A stretch of 64,000 nucleotides of DNA, taken from Rhizobium rhizogenes (lineage in GTDB: Bacteria > Pseudomonadota > Alphaproteobacteria > Rhizobiales > Rhizobiaceae). Every line of letters starts with the position of its first letter. Within the stretch, counting starts at the first letter, position 1. Position numbers and translations under genes: made by a program. A model generated the notes under the pieces. It saw nothing but the letters and a program-made list of their open reading frames with translations. It was not told the DNA's origin and did no database searches. Of this stretch, positions 18,249 to 26,856 are shown piece by piece. The stretch is taken from the NCBI RefSeq assembly GCF_002005205.3, contig NZ_CP019702.2, positions 1,051,001-1,115,000 of the forward strand. The letters run 5' to 3'.

Positions 18249-19247
18249 TCACGAAATCTGAAACCCGTGGGCGAGCGGGTCGCGATCATCGACATAGATC
18301 GTGTTGTGTCCGATGACGCGAGCCCAGGCGCCAATGCTTGGGATTATCCCTTCAAAGGGACCGATATTTGCGGCGCTTTCGACACGCCCTTCGAAGATCG
18401 TGCCGATGATGCTCTCGTTTCTATAGGTTGAACCGACCGGCAGGCGTCCTTTTCCATGGAGCTGCGCCATGCGTGCGGATGTGCCGGTGCCGCCCGGAGA
18501 TCTGTCAATCGCCTTGTCGCCATAAAACACCGCCGACCGGCCATCGGCACCGCTATCGACAGGCACATCACACCAGATGGCGTGATGCACGCCCCTGATG
18601 CGCTCGTCATCGGGGTGGACGGGATCGCAAATACTCTTGAGAGCATGACGAAGCTTCTGGCTGTATTCGATAATGTGCGATGCGGTCATTCCTTCGAAGC
18701 CTTCCCAGTGTTTCTGGGGCTCGATGACGGCGTAGAAGTTGCCGCCATAAGCGATATCGACGACAAGCCGGCCGATACCGGGGACATCGACCTCGATGTC
18801 GCTTTGGTGAAGGTAGCTCGCGACATTATGGAGCCGGACCGCATCAACGAAACCATCCTTCATCGTGTAGGTGACATCCACCCTGCCGGCGGGCGTCTCG
18901 ATTGCAACGACACCCGCCGTGCGAGGTTTCACCAGACCTTCTTCAATGGCGGCGGTGACGACCCCGATCGTTCCGGCACCGCACATCGGCAGGCAGCCGC
19001 TGACCTCAATGAAAAGGACGGCGAAATCACAATCGACGCGATGCGCGGGATAGATGATGGCGCCCGACATGATGTCGTGCCCCCTCGGCTCGAACATCAG
19101 CGCCCGACGGACCCAGTCATGCTCGCGGATGAAGATTTCCCGCCGCTCCCCCATCGGAAGATGCGGCAGCATCGGTCCGCCGGCCGCGACGAGGCGGACC
19201 GGATTTCCGCAGGTATGGGCATCGATGCAAAAGAACGAATGTCTCAC
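18249..19247 (-). CDS. Proline racemase superfamily protein (hydroxyproline epimerase/dehydratase-like) with altered active site
   Basis: 332 residues, full length for the family, which holds proline racemase, 4-hydroxyproline 2-epimerase and trans-3-hydroxyproline dehydratase. The first catalytic Cys is present as C89 in 'CLPMCGAGTIG'. At the second catalytic position, normally Cys in racemases/epimerases and Thr in the dehydratase, the sequence reads 'DRSPGGTGTSA': Gly252, codon GGC, one base from TGC. The fold motifs 'CGNPVRLVAAG', 'AYGGNFYAVI' and 'IIPSIGAWARVIG' are intact. A missing second acid/base would argue against normal two-base epimerisation. It lies 9 bp after an ABC permease gene and before the AraC gene. 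Confidence 0.85.
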   Translation of the reverse strand: MRHSFFCIDAHTCGNPVRLVAAGGPMLPHLPMGERREIFIREHDWVRRALMFEPRGHDIMSGAIIYPAHRVDCDFAVLFIEVSGCLPMCGAGTIGVVTAAIEEGLVKPRTAGVVAIETPAGRVDVTYTMKDGFVDAVRLHNVASYLHQSDIEVDVPGIGRLVVDIAYGGNFYAVIEPQKHWEGFEGMTASHIIEYSQKLRHALKSICDPVHPDDERIRGVHHAIWCDVPVDSGADGRSAVFYGDKAIDRSPGGTGTSARMAQLHGKGRLPVGSTYRNESIIGTIFEGRVESAANIGPFEGIIPSIGAWARVIGHNTIYVDDRDPLAHGFQIS

Positions 19248-19256
19248 GGGCTTTCC

Positions 19257-20117
19257 TCAATCCAGTGCGGGTCTCGCGACCGTGTTACGATCAAGCAGAC
19301 CGCGGCTCAGCCGATCGAGAAGAAGTGCGACGGCAACAATCGCAAGGCCGGCACGCAGGCCAAGTCCCATTTCCATTCGCGTCAGACCACGCGTGACTTC
19401 CGCGCCGAGCCCTCCCGCTCCGACAAGACCGGCAAGCACCACCATGGCCAGAGACAGAAGGATGCACTGGTTGAGCCCGACGAGAAGCGTCTGTCTGGCG
19501 AGCGGAATTTCGATCTTCCACAGCACCGAGCGCGGGTGCGCGCCAATGGCGCTCCCAAGCTCCAGGAATTCCCGTGGCACCTGGTTGAAAGCCAATGTCG
19601 TCAAGCGCAGCATGGGCGGGATACCGTAAACAATCGTCGCGATGATCGCCGGCACGCGCCCGAGGCTGAAGATCATCACCGCCGGGATCAGATAGACCCA
19701 GGGCGGCACCGTCTGCATGACGTCGAGAACCGGGCGGACGATTGCTTCCAGTGTCTTGTGCCGGGAGCACAGGACGCCGATCGGAAATGCGATCGTGACC
19801 GAGATCAGGACGGCGACGGTGACCAGCGCCACCGTCTGCATCGACGCGGTCCACAGACCTACGAGCAGGCAGAAACCGAGACACAGGCCGGCAAGGATCG
19901 CCGCCCTGATGCTGACGGCAAAAAACGCGGCAATAAAAACAATCACGATCAACGCATAAGGCGGCACCGAAAGCAGCGTCGCCTCAAGGGCCGAAAGGAC
20001 GGCTTCCACCACATAGCCAATTGCCGCAAAAAGCGGATGCAGGTTGGTGTTGAGCCAGTCGACGGCCGGAGCCAGGAAGGCACCGGGTGAAAACTGCAGG
20101 GTTGTATCAGCCATCAC
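19257..20117 (-). CDS. Glycine betaine/proline-type ABC transporter permease, second copy (ProW-like)
   Basis: 286-residue OpuA/ProW-type inner-membrane protein with about six helices. The conserved cytoplasmic loop 'REFLELGSAIGAHPRSVLWKIEIPLARQTLLVGLNQ' contacts the ATPase, and 'VMQTVPPWVYLIPAVMIFSLG' is a ProW hallmark. The start overlaps the stop of the first permease by 4 bp (20114-20117). Two different ProW-like subunits in one importer suggest a heterodimeric channel, unlike the homodimeric E. coli ProW. It also differs from ProW in lacking a long periplasmic N-terminal region. Confidence 0.9.
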   Translation of the reverse strand: MMADTTLQFSPGAFLAPAVDWLNTNLHPLFAAIGYVVEAVLSALEATLLSVPPYALIVIVFIAAFFAVSIRAAILAGLCLGFCLLVGLWTASMQTVALVTVAVLISVTIAFPIGVLCSRHKTLEAIVRPVLDVMQTVPPWVYLIPAVMIFSLGRVPAIIATIVYGIPPMLRLTTLAFNQVPREFLELGSAIGAHPRSVLWKIEIPLARQTLLVGLNQCILLSLAMVVLAGLVGAGGLGAEVTRGLTRMEMGLGLRAGLAIVAVALLLDRLSRGLLDRNTVARPALD

Positions 20118-20959
20118 TTCCTCCCTGCCCCGATACGGGCGGCACTCTGGGTAATGCGATCAAGCACCATCGTCAGGACGACGATTGCAATCGCACCGTT
20201 GATCGATGTCGCGATATCGAGCGTGCGGATCGATCCATAGATCGTCTCGCCGAGCCCGCCGGAACCGACGATGCCCGCGATCACCACCATGCCGAAGGCC
20301 ATCATCAGGCTTTGGTTGACACCGGCCATGATGCTCGGAAGCGCAAACGGCAGGCGGATCTTGAAGAACATCTTGCGCGGCGTCATGCCGATTGCCTCGC
20401 CCAGCTCGAGAAACTCGTTTGGTGTCATTCTGATGCCGAGCGAGGTCAGGCGGATCGCAGGGGGAATGGCGACGACAACGGTGGCGATCAGTGCCGTGGC
20501 GGGGCCGTATCCGAGAAGCGCAATGGCCGGCAGCAGATAAATATAGGGCGGCAATGTCTGGATCAGGTCCAGCCCCGGTTCCATGAACCGATCAAGCGCG
20601 GTGAAGAAACCCGCCGCGATGCCGATCGGGATACCGATGACCAGCGCCATTACGGTCGCAGTCAGCACCAGCGCCAGCGTGCTCATGGTTTCCGGCCAGA
20701 GACCCATCGCGTAACAGAGAACGAGAGCGAGACCGCTCAGAACCGCGAACCAGCGATTGACAAGCCGCCAGCCCACCAGCGCCACGAGGACCGCCACCAG
20801 ATAAAAAGGCGGCAGCTCCAGCAGCCAGAGAATACCATTATAGAGACCTTCGAGAACCAGCCGGACGTAATCGAAAAGGGATTCGCCATTCTCGCTCACC
20901 CATTCCAGCGTTGCATCCGTCCATTCATCGAAGGCGTCTGTGAAGCCTGAAGTGTCCAT
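20114..20959 (-). CDS. Glycine betaine/proline-type ABC transporter permease, first copy (ProW-like)
   Basis: 281 residues, with the signature 'LIQTLPPYIYLLPAIALLGYGPATALIATVV' and loop 'NEFLELGEAIGMTPRKMFFKIRLPFALPSIMAGVNQSLMMAFGMVVIAGIVGSGGLGE'. It is paralogous to the next gene, sharing the same motifs but clearly diverged. It lies 22 bp after the ATPase gene. The importer most likely carries a quaternary amine such as a betaine or choline derivative. Confidence 0.9.
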   Translation of the reverse strand: MDTSGFTDAFDEWTDATLEWVSENGESLFDYVRLVLEGLYNGILWLLELPPFYLVAVLVALVGWRLVNRWFAVLSGLALVLCYAMGLWPETMSTLALVLTATVMALVIGIPIGIAAGFFTALDRFMEPGLDLIQTLPPYIYLLPAIALLGYGPATALIATVVVAIPPAIRLTSLGIRMTPNEFLELGEAIGMTPRKMFFKIRLPFALPSIMAGVNQSLMMAFGMVVIAGIVGSGGLGETIYGSIRTLDIATSINGAIAIVVLTMVLDRITQSAARIGAGRK

Positions 20960-20981
20960 TTCACGAAGCTCCAGCTAAAGA

Positions 20982-22073
20982 TCACGCCGCCGCGCGGTCG
21001 TTGTTGGAGGAACCCTTGACGCCCATGAGGAGACTACGGGGGGTGACGATGCCGACGACCTGCTCGTTATCGACCACGGCGATCGCATCCCGTTCCGACT
21101 GCATCGTCAGCGAAATCAGCTCATTGATGTCGGCGTCCGGCGTCGTGCGTACCAGCGTCGAAAGGTCCGAATTCGGCTGGTCCTTTCTGTAGTCGCTGAC
21201 ACTGTGCATGACCGAATGCGCCTTGATCAGATGCAGACGGGAAATACCGGCCACGAATTCCGCAACATAATCATCCGCCGGATTGAGAATGATGTCTTCG
21301 GCAGTCCCGGTCTGAATGATCGCGCCGTCTTTCATGATCGCGATGCGGTCGCCGATGCGGATCGCCTCATCGAGATCATGGGTGATGAATACGGCGGACT
21401 TGCCGAGTTGCTTTGTCAGCTGGCGGAATTCGTCCTGCAGCTGCCGCCTGATCAGCGGGTCAAGCGCGCTGAACGGCTCGTCCATGAGAATGATTTCGGG
21501 ATCGGAAGCCAAAGCGCGCGCGAGACCGACACGCTGTTGCATTCCGCCCGACAGTTCAGCCGGGTATCGCTCAAGCCAGTCGGCCAGACCAACCTTTTCG
21601 AGAGCCTGCTTTGCCGTGCTGTTGCGCTCGGTCTTTGATATGCCTTGAACTTCAAGGCCGAAGGCAGCGTTTTCAAGAACCGTTCGATGCGGCAGGAGTG
21701 CTACGTTCTGAAACACCATACCGATGTTCTTCGCCCGCATTTCACGCAGATCGGGCGGCGACAGGGCGGCGACGTCCCGTCCCTTGACCAGCACCTTGCC
21801 GGCGCTGGGCGTAATGAGCTTGTTCAGCATGCGGATCAGCGTCGACTTCCCACTGCCTGAAAGGCCCATGATGCAGAAGATTTCGCCACGCCGAACCTGC
21901 AGGCTGGCATTGTTCACACCGACAACGCAGTTGAATTGCTGCAACACTTCCTTCTTGCCAAGCCCGCGTTCGGCAATCGATCGCATCGCGGCGCCCGTCT
22001 TGTCGCCGAAGACCTTCCAGAGAGACTGGCAGTCGATCAGGATTTCGCTCGATTGAGCAGCGTCGATTTTCAT
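20982..22073 (-). CDS. Glycine betaine/proline-type ABC transporter ATP-binding protein (ProV-like)
   Basis: 363 residues from the ATG at 22073 with an AAGGGAACC ribosome site. The ProV-type opening ('LWKVFGDKTGAAMRSIAERGLGKKEVLQQF') precedes Walker A GLSGSGKST, signature 'LSGGMQQRVGLARAL' and Walker B 'IILMDEPFSALDPLIRRQL'. The C-terminal region has a CBS-like element ('DINELISLTMQSERDAIAVVDNEQVVGIVTPRSLL'), the domain that senses ionic strength in osmoregulated relatives. Here only one CBS motif is clear. Placement with catabolic genes suggests nutrient uptake rather than osmoprotection. Confidence 0.92.
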   Translation of the reverse strand: MKIDAAQSSEILIDCQSLWKVFGDKTGAAMRSIAERGLGKKEVLQQFNCVVGVNNASLQVRRGEIFCIMGLSGSGKSTLIRMLNKLITPSAGKVLVKGRDVAALSPPDLREMRAKNIGMVFQNVALLPHRTVLENAAFGLEVQGISKTERNSTAKQALEKVGLADWLERYPAELSGGMQQRVGLARALASDPEIILMDEPFSALDPLIRRQLQDEFRQLTKQLGKSAVFITHDLDEAIRIGDRIAIMKDGAIIQTGTAEDIILNPADDYVAEFVAGISRLHLIKAHSVMHSVSDYRKDQPNSDLSTLVRTTPDADINELISLTMQSERDAIAVVDNEQVVGIVTPRSLLMGVKGSSNNDRAAA

Positions 22074-22120
22074 GGCGGTTCCCTTGAGCCAATTACGCTG
22101 GCTTCTCTGGTTGCTTTGAC

Positions 22121-22148
22121 AAAAGCCGCCCGACCGGTGCCGGGCGGC
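22121..22148 (-). terminator. Intercistronic terminator/attenuator between ProX-like and ProV-like genes
   Basis: On the minus strand GCCGCCCG, eight-base loop, CGGGCGGC is followed directly by TTTTGTC. It begins about 10 bp after the binding protein stop and ends before the ATPase ribosome site. A partial terminator here would give the abundant binding protein more mRNA than the membrane subunits, a common arrangement in ABC operons. Confidence 0.6.
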
Positions 22149-22158
22149 CATTGCGCGA

Positions 22159-23010
22159 TCAGTTCTTCTTGATATTTTCCCAACGCTTGATCAGGTCGGC
22201 ATGGGCGCCGATCCAGTCCTGCACGGCCTGGTCCATTGTCTTGCCGTCCTTGACCGCACCATTGATCGCGGTGATATCGGCGATCGGCACGTAGACGCTG
22301 GCCATGACTTCGCGGGCATGCGGATTATCGGCGGAGAAACCCTTCTGGCCGATCCAGTAATAACCCTGCGGCGGCGGGAAGACGCCCTTCGGATCCTTGA
22401 GATATTTCACTTCATATTTCTGGACCATCCATGACGGTTCCCAGACCGTCACCGCGATCCATTCCTTGCGGTCATAGGCCGACTTCAGCGCCGCCGTCAT
22501 GGCCGCGGTGCTGCCTTCCACCAATTGCAGCTTGATGCCGTAGTCCTTGACGGCGTTCGACGCATCCTTCATCAGGCCGGAGCCCGGCTCGATACCGATG
22601 ATCTTGCCGCTGAACTTGTCGCTGTTCTCATTGAGCTGTTCGAGGCTGTCGATCGGCACGTATTTCGGAACCGCGATGCCCTGATAAAGACCGTGCGAAA
22701 CCGGCGAGATCTTCTCGAGGCGGTTCTTGTTCTTGTTCCAGTAATCCTGGGCCACATAGTCGGTCTGCGAGGCCAGAACCTGAATGTCGCCCTTTGCAAG
22801 AGCGGCGTAAGCGATGCCCCATTCGGAGAATTCGGTGACCTTGACGGTATAACCGGAATCTTCAAGGACCTTTTTGGTGATACCGGTAATAGGTGTCAGA
22901 TCCTCCCAGGACAACGTGCCCATGTTGATGGTCTTCTCTTCCGCACGGGCGGGAAGCATGCTCATTCCAATCATGGCGGCGGCGCAAAGCGCCTTCCACA
23001 TCGTCTTCAT
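22159..23010 (-). CDS. Glycine betaine/proline-type ABC transporter substrate-binding protein (ProX-like)
   Basis: 283 residues with a Sec signal peptide ending near 'LPARAEE'. The OpuAC/ProX domain shows 'INMGTLSWEDLTPITGITKKVLEDSGYTVKVTEFSEWGIAYAALAKGDIQVL', 'GKIIGIEPGSGLMKDASNAVKDYG' and 'WIAVTVWEPSWMVQKYEVKYL'. Several Trp/Tyr residues in these segments are the kind that form the aromatic cage for a quaternary ammonium group (family knowledge). It is fifth in the minus-strand operon, 78 bp after the FAD oxidase gene. Confidence 0.9.
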   Translation of the reverse strand: MKTMWKALCAAAMIGMSMLPARAEEKTINMGTLSWEDLTPITGITKKVLEDSGYTVKVTEFSEWGIAYAALAKGDIQVLASQTDYVAQDYWNKNKNRLEKISPVSHGLYQGIAVPKYVPIDSLEQLNENSDKFSGKIIGIEPGSGLMKDASNAVKDYGIKLQLVEGSTAAMTAALKSAYDRKEWIAVTVWEPSWMVQKYEVKYLKDPKGVFPPPQGYYWIGQKGFSADNPHAREVMASVYVPIADITAINGAVKDGKTMDQAVQDWIGAHADLIKRWENIKKN

Positions 23011-23088
23011 CGCTCTTACTCCTGGTTTCTTGTTCCCATCTTTATTGAAGCCGCGCCCGGCGCGTGCCTCTTATTGCGCGGCGAAGGT

Positions 23089-24435
23089 TCACCCCTCGCG
23101 GCCTGCACGCAATTCCTGCAATCGGATCACGCCATTGATGCCCAGCCATGCAAACGGCTCGGGCGGTATTCGCGAAGGCTGCGGGTGATCCATGTATCGG
23201 CTGAGTTCCGGGGATGTCGTCCCGGTCGCAAGATCGGCGGCCATGATGCCGGCCAGAGTGCTTTTTACCGTCCCCAGACCGTTCTCACAGCAGGCGGAGA
23301 ACAGCCCCTCCTCCACCTCGCCGAAGGCGGGCGCATGGTTGCGGCTGAGGCAGAGACGCCCGGCCCAGCTATGCTCGAAACCGATCTGCGCCAGTTCCGG
23401 GAAACGGGCATCGAGCGAACGGCGATGTTCCTCTTTCATCCTCGCCATCCGGTGCTCACCAACGGCAACCTTCGTCTCGTAGGTATACTTGGTGCGGATG
23501 ACGATCCGCGAAACGCCATTGGTGGTAATCTTGCGAATGGTTGCTCCCATCGCGTCTGCGGGAAGCAGCGCCCAGCGATCCCGGCCGGAAACCGAAGAGC
23601 CGGACGCACCAGCGGGGAAACCGGCCGTCATCGAGGCATAGGCGAAGATATGCATCAGCCGGCCGCCGAAATGGCCGAAATCGTCGATATGTCCGTTGAC
23701 GCCGAGAATAACCTTTGTGGCACTGACCGATCCGGCAGGAGACGAAGCGGTCCAACGTCCATCCTTCCGTGTAAGCGATGTGACCGGCGAGCGTTCGAAA
23801 ATCTCGATCTTGTCCGCCAGGCCGGCAGCGAACTGGCGCACATAATCGGCGGGCTGGATCAGCACTGTTCCCGGCGTATAGAGCCCGCCGAGATAATAGC
23901 TTGACCCGGTAAGTTCCCGCATTTCCTGTGCGTCGAGAAACAGGTGTTTCTCACCGGCCGCCTTCAGCGACTGGCCAAAATTCTCGTTCAGCTTCATGCC
24001 GCGCCGGGTGGCCGCCGCATTGGTCTTGCCCGCCGGATCGAAAGTCTCGCGCGACATTCCATAGTCCTGCGCCGCGTCTTTCGCGAAAGCGATGGCAAAG
24101 CGGTTCTGTGCCATCTCCACCCGCGTCGCCTCGGCTCCGCCGCTGGAATATTCGCTTGCGGAAAGATTATGCGGAACATCGATCATGAAACCGGAATTAC
24201 GGCCTGACGTGCCCTTGCCGATTTCACCCGCATCCACCAGCACGATTTTTTCACCGGGGCGAAGCGCCTGCAGACGCCGGGCCGCCGAAAGGCCGGCAAA
24301 ACCCGCGCCGATAACCAGCCAATCTGCCGATACGGCACTTTCAAGCCTTTTAAGCGGGAAAGGGCGCTGGCTGATCGCCTCCCAACCGGAGACGCCGTTT
24401 TCGACTGGAAGACGTCTCACGGTTCCTGTTGTCAT
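23089..24435 (-). CDS. FAD-dependent amino acid/amine oxidase (DAO family, PuuB-like)
   Basis: 448 residues. After about 35 residues comes the FAD-binding motif 'WLVIGAGFAGLSAARRLQALRPGEKIVLVDAGEIGKGTSGRNSGF'. The C-terminus carries 'SWAGRLCLSRNHAPAFGEVEEGLFSACCENGLGTVKST'. This DAO-fold group includes gamma-glutamylputrescine oxidase, sarcosine oxidase-like demethylases and D-hydroxyproline oxidases. In this operon it could remove the second N-methyl group from an N-methylproline or oxidise a D-hydroxyproline, producing an imine for the DapA-like enzyme. Its start overlaps the aldehyde dehydrogenase stop by 4 bp. Substrate undetermined. Confidence 0.82.
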   Translation of the reverse strand: MTTGTVRRLPVENGVSGWEAISQRPFPLKRLESAVSADWLVIGAGFAGLSAARRLQALRPGEKIVLVDAGEIGKGTSGRNSGFMIDVPHNLSASEYSSGGAEATRVEMAQNRFAIAFAKDAAQDYGMSRETFDPAGKTNAAATRRGMKLNENFGQSLKAAGEKHLFLDAQEMRELTGSSYYLGGLYTPGTVLIQPADYVRQFAAGLADKIEIFERSPVTSLTRKDGRWTASSPAGSVSATKVILGVNGHIDDFGHFGGRLMHIFAYASMTAGFPAGASGSSVSGRDRWALLPADAMGATIRKITTNGVSRIVIRTKYTYETKVAVGEHRMARMKEEHRRSLDARFPELAQIGFEHSWAGRLCLSRNHAPAFGEVEEGLFSACCENGLGTVKSTLAGIMAADLATGTTSPELSRYMDHPQPSRIPPEPFAWLGINGVIRLQELRAGREG

Positions 24436-25949
24436 CTGACCGTCTCGTCCACGGAGCGCTCGGAAACATCGATCCAGATCGTTTTCAGCTCGCAGTAATT
24501 GTCATGGGCGAAGACAGACTTGTCGCGACCACCGAAACCGGATTCCTTGTAGCCACCAAATGGCGTGCTGGCGTCACCTTCGCCGAAGCAGTTGACGGTG
24601 ACGACGCCGGCACGGATTTCACGCGACAGCCTGATGGCGTGTCGCAGACTGCCGGTATAGACCGAGGCCGTCAGTCCGTAATTGGTGTCGTTGGCGAGCG
24701 CGACAGCCTCGGCCAGCGTGTTGAACGTCGTCACAGACAGGATCGGCCCGAAAATTTCCTCCTGGAACAGCCGGCTTTTCGGCGTAACGCCATCAACAAC
24801 GGTCGGCTCCACAAAGGCGCCATTCTGTGTATCGCCGCCATGGACGACCGACAGTTTCTCCGCCCTGGCGTCCTCAAGGAACGAGGTCACCTTGTCGAAA
24901 TGCGCCTTGTTGACCAGCGCGCCGATGCGGTTTTCCGGATCAAGCGGATCACCCGTTTTCCACTCCCGCAGATAAGCGCCGATCCTGTTCAGAAGATCGT
25001 CCTTGACCTTCGAATGGACGATCAGGCGCGAGGTGGCCGAGCAATTTTCGCCCATGTTCCAGAAGGCGCCGTTGACGACCTGTTCGGCAACCAGATCAAG
25101 GTCCTCGGCATCATCGAGAACGACTGCCGGGTTCTTGCCTCCGCATTCCAGTACGACCTTCTTGAGGTTGGAATCGGCGGCATAACGCAGAAAGCGGCGG
25201 CCGGTCGGCGTCGAGCCCGTGAAAGCGACCATGTCGACATCCATATGCAGGCCGAGTGGTTCGCCCACATCCTTGCCACTACCGGTGACGACATTGAAAA
25301 CACCGGCCGGAATTCCGGCTTCATGCGCGAGTTCCGCAACCCGAAGCGTGGTGAGTGTCGTGTCTTCCGCCGGCTTGACGACGACGGAACAACCGGCGGC
25401 CAGCGCCGGGCCGATCTTCCAGGCCAGCATCAGCAGCGGGAAGTTCCATGGCAATACACATCCAACGACGCCGATCGGCTCGCGCAGGATCATGGTCAGC
25501 GCATTGGAGCCGACAGGGGCAGTGTTGTCGTAGAGCTTGTCGATCAGCTCGGCGTGCCAGCGCAACGTATGAATGGTGTCGGGAATATCGACCGTCTGGC
25601 ACTCGCGCACCGGCTTGCCACTATCGAGACTTTCCATGACCGCCAGCTCGTGACGGTTCTCTTCGATAAGCTTTGCGAGCCTGAGGAGTACGGTCTTGCG
25701 CTCGCCCGGATGTTGCAGACGCCAGCGACCGTCATCGAATGCATCGCGTGCCTTGAGAACCGCGAGATCGACATCCGTGCTGTCGCATGCGGCAATCTTT
25801 GCAAGCGTTTCGCCGTTTGCCGGGTTCTTGGTCTTGAATGTCTTGCCGGAACTGGCCGGACGGAATGCGCCATCGATAAAAGCGCCCGTCGGAAACTGGA
25901 GATCGGCGGCAATCGCCTTGTATTCGGCGGCGGTCAACGGTTCATGCAT
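24432..25949 (-). CDS. NAD(P)-dependent aldehyde dehydrogenase (PuuC-like)
   Basis: 505-residue aldehyde dehydrogenase. Cofactor segment 'VLPWNFPLLMLAWKIGPALAAGCSVVVKPAE', Gly motif 'FTGSTPTG', general base E268 in 'LECGGKNP' and catalytic C303 in 'GENCSATSR' are all present. Overall it resembles gamma-glutamyl-gamma-aminobutyraldehyde dehydrogenase and betaine-aldehyde-type enzymes. In a hydroxyproline-type pathway the role would be oxidation of 2-oxoglutarate semialdehyde to 2-oxoglutarate. Coupled to its neighbours by overlaps of 8 bp (DapA-like) and 4 bp (oxidase). Confidence 0.88.
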   Translation of the reverse strand: MHEPLTAAEYKAIAADLQFPTGAFIDGAFRPASSGKTFKTKNPANGETLAKIAACDSTDVDLAVLKARDAFDDGRWRLQHPGERKTVLLRLAKLIEENRHELAVMESLDSGKPVRECQTVDIPDTIHTLRWHAELIDKLYDNTAPVGSNALTMILREPIGVVGCVLPWNFPLLMLAWKIGPALAAGCSVVVKPAEDTTLTTLRVAELAHEAGIPAGVFNVVTGSGKDVGEPLGLHMDVDMVAFTGSTPTGRRFLRYAADSNLKKVVLECGGKNPAVVLDDAEDLDLVAEQVVNGAFWNMGENCSATSRLIVHSKVKDDLLNRIGAYLREWKTGDPLDPENRIGALVNKAHFDKVTSFLEDARAEKLSVVHGGDTQNGAFVEPTVVDGVTPKSRLFQEEIFGPILSVTTFNTLAEAVALANDTNYGLTASVYTGSLRHAIRLSREIRAGVVTVNCFGEGDASTPFGGYKESGFGGRDKSVFAHDNYCELKTIWIDVSERSVDETVR

Positions 25950-26856
25950 GACGATTGGCTCCCGACGTGATCTGGCCGACGGTGCGCTTCAGCGTGGCGA
26001 CAACCGTTTCTAGGGTTCGTTTTTCTTCGGAATTGAGCGGACGCAGCGGGGCGCGAACCGGCCCCGACTTGAGGCCAATGATCTCGCAACCATGCTTGAT
26101 CGACTGAACGAACTTGCCGCATTCGAGGAAATCCATGAGCGGCAGCATTGCGGTCATGATCGCGCGCCCCTTGTCGAAATTCTTTTCGATGACGCAGGCC
26201 TCATAGAGCGCGACGTGTTCTTTCGGCAGGAAATTCGAGCCGGCGCAGACCCAGCTTCTGGCGCCCCAGGCGAAGAATTCCAGCGCCTGATCGTCCCAGC
26301 CGCAGGACAGGGCGATATGCGGGAACTTCCGGGCGAGCAGATGAAGGTTCGCCATCTCGCCGGAGCTTTCCTTGATGGCGACGACATTCCGGGACTTGCC
26401 GACGCGCGAGAAATATTCCTCACCCATCATCACGCCCATGCGTGCCGGATAATTGTAGAGCATGATCGGCAGATTGGCGGCGCGGTCGACGGCAAGCGCG
26501 TGAACCGCGTTCTCGCGCTCGGTCGGCAGCGCGTAGGGCGGGGTCGAAACCAGAATTGCATCGGCGCCGATCTCTTTGGCCGCCTTGGCATATTCAACGG
26601 AATCTTCCGTCCGCGTCGCGCCGGTCCCGATGATCAGAGGCAGCCGGGCGCCGATGACCTGCTTGGCGTGGGCCGCAAGCTCGAAGCGCTCCTGACTTGT
26701 CTGGGCATAATATTCACCGGTGGAACCGCCGACAATGATGCCGTGAACGCCCGCTTCGATCAGCGATTCCAGAACCGCGGCAAATGCTTTCCGGTCGATC
26801 TGTCCACTTTCGTCGAGCGGCGTTATCGCCGGCGTGTAAATCCCCTCAAACTTCAC
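25942..26856 (-). CDS. DapA/N-acetylneuraminate lyase-family lyase, possible pyrroline-hydroxycarboxylate deaminase
   Basis: 304 residues beginning at GTG 26856, which overlaps the regulator stop as GTGA and has GGAG upstream; the longer frame to 26961 lies inside the regulator gene. Class I aldolase-type TIM barrel. Phosphate/carboxylate loop 'GGSTGE' at 43-48, catalytic tyrosine Y134 ('LYNYPARMG') and Schiff-base lysine K162 ('AIKESSG') are intact. Family members include dihydrodipicolinate synthase, keto-deoxy-sugar-acid aldolases and the hydroxyproline-pathway deaminase. The last would fit the neighbouring proline-racemase-family enzyme, oxidase and dehydrogenase. Confidence 0.85.
   Translation of the reverse strand: MKFEGIYTPAITPLDESGQIDRKAFAAVLESLIEAGVHGIIVGGSTGEYYAQTSQERFELAAHAKQVIGARLPLIIGTGATRTEDSVEYAKAAKEIGADAILVSTPPYALPTERENAVHALAVDRAANLPIMLYNYPARMGVMMGEEYFSRVGKSRNVVAIKESSGEMANLHLLARKFPHIALSCGWDDQALEFFAWGARSWVCAGSNFLPKEHVALYEACVIEKNFDKGRAIMTAMLPLMDFLECGKFVQSIKHGCEIIGLKSGPVRAPLRPLNSEEKRTLETVVATLKRTVGQITSGANRHA

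Noticed and set aside
18456..20090. 544-codon open frame on the plus strand
   Set aside because: Antisense to the proline-racemase-family and permease genes, which have recognisable motifs and tight operon spacing.
20982..22073. Osmoregulated ProU system
   Set aside because: The importer resembles ProU subunits, but it is embedded in a catabolic operon with a GntR regulator and has two distinct permeases, so uptake for catabolism is favoured.
24429..25970. 513-codon open frame on the plus strand
   Set aside because: Antisense to the aldehyde dehydrogenase, whose catalytic E268 and C303 are clear.
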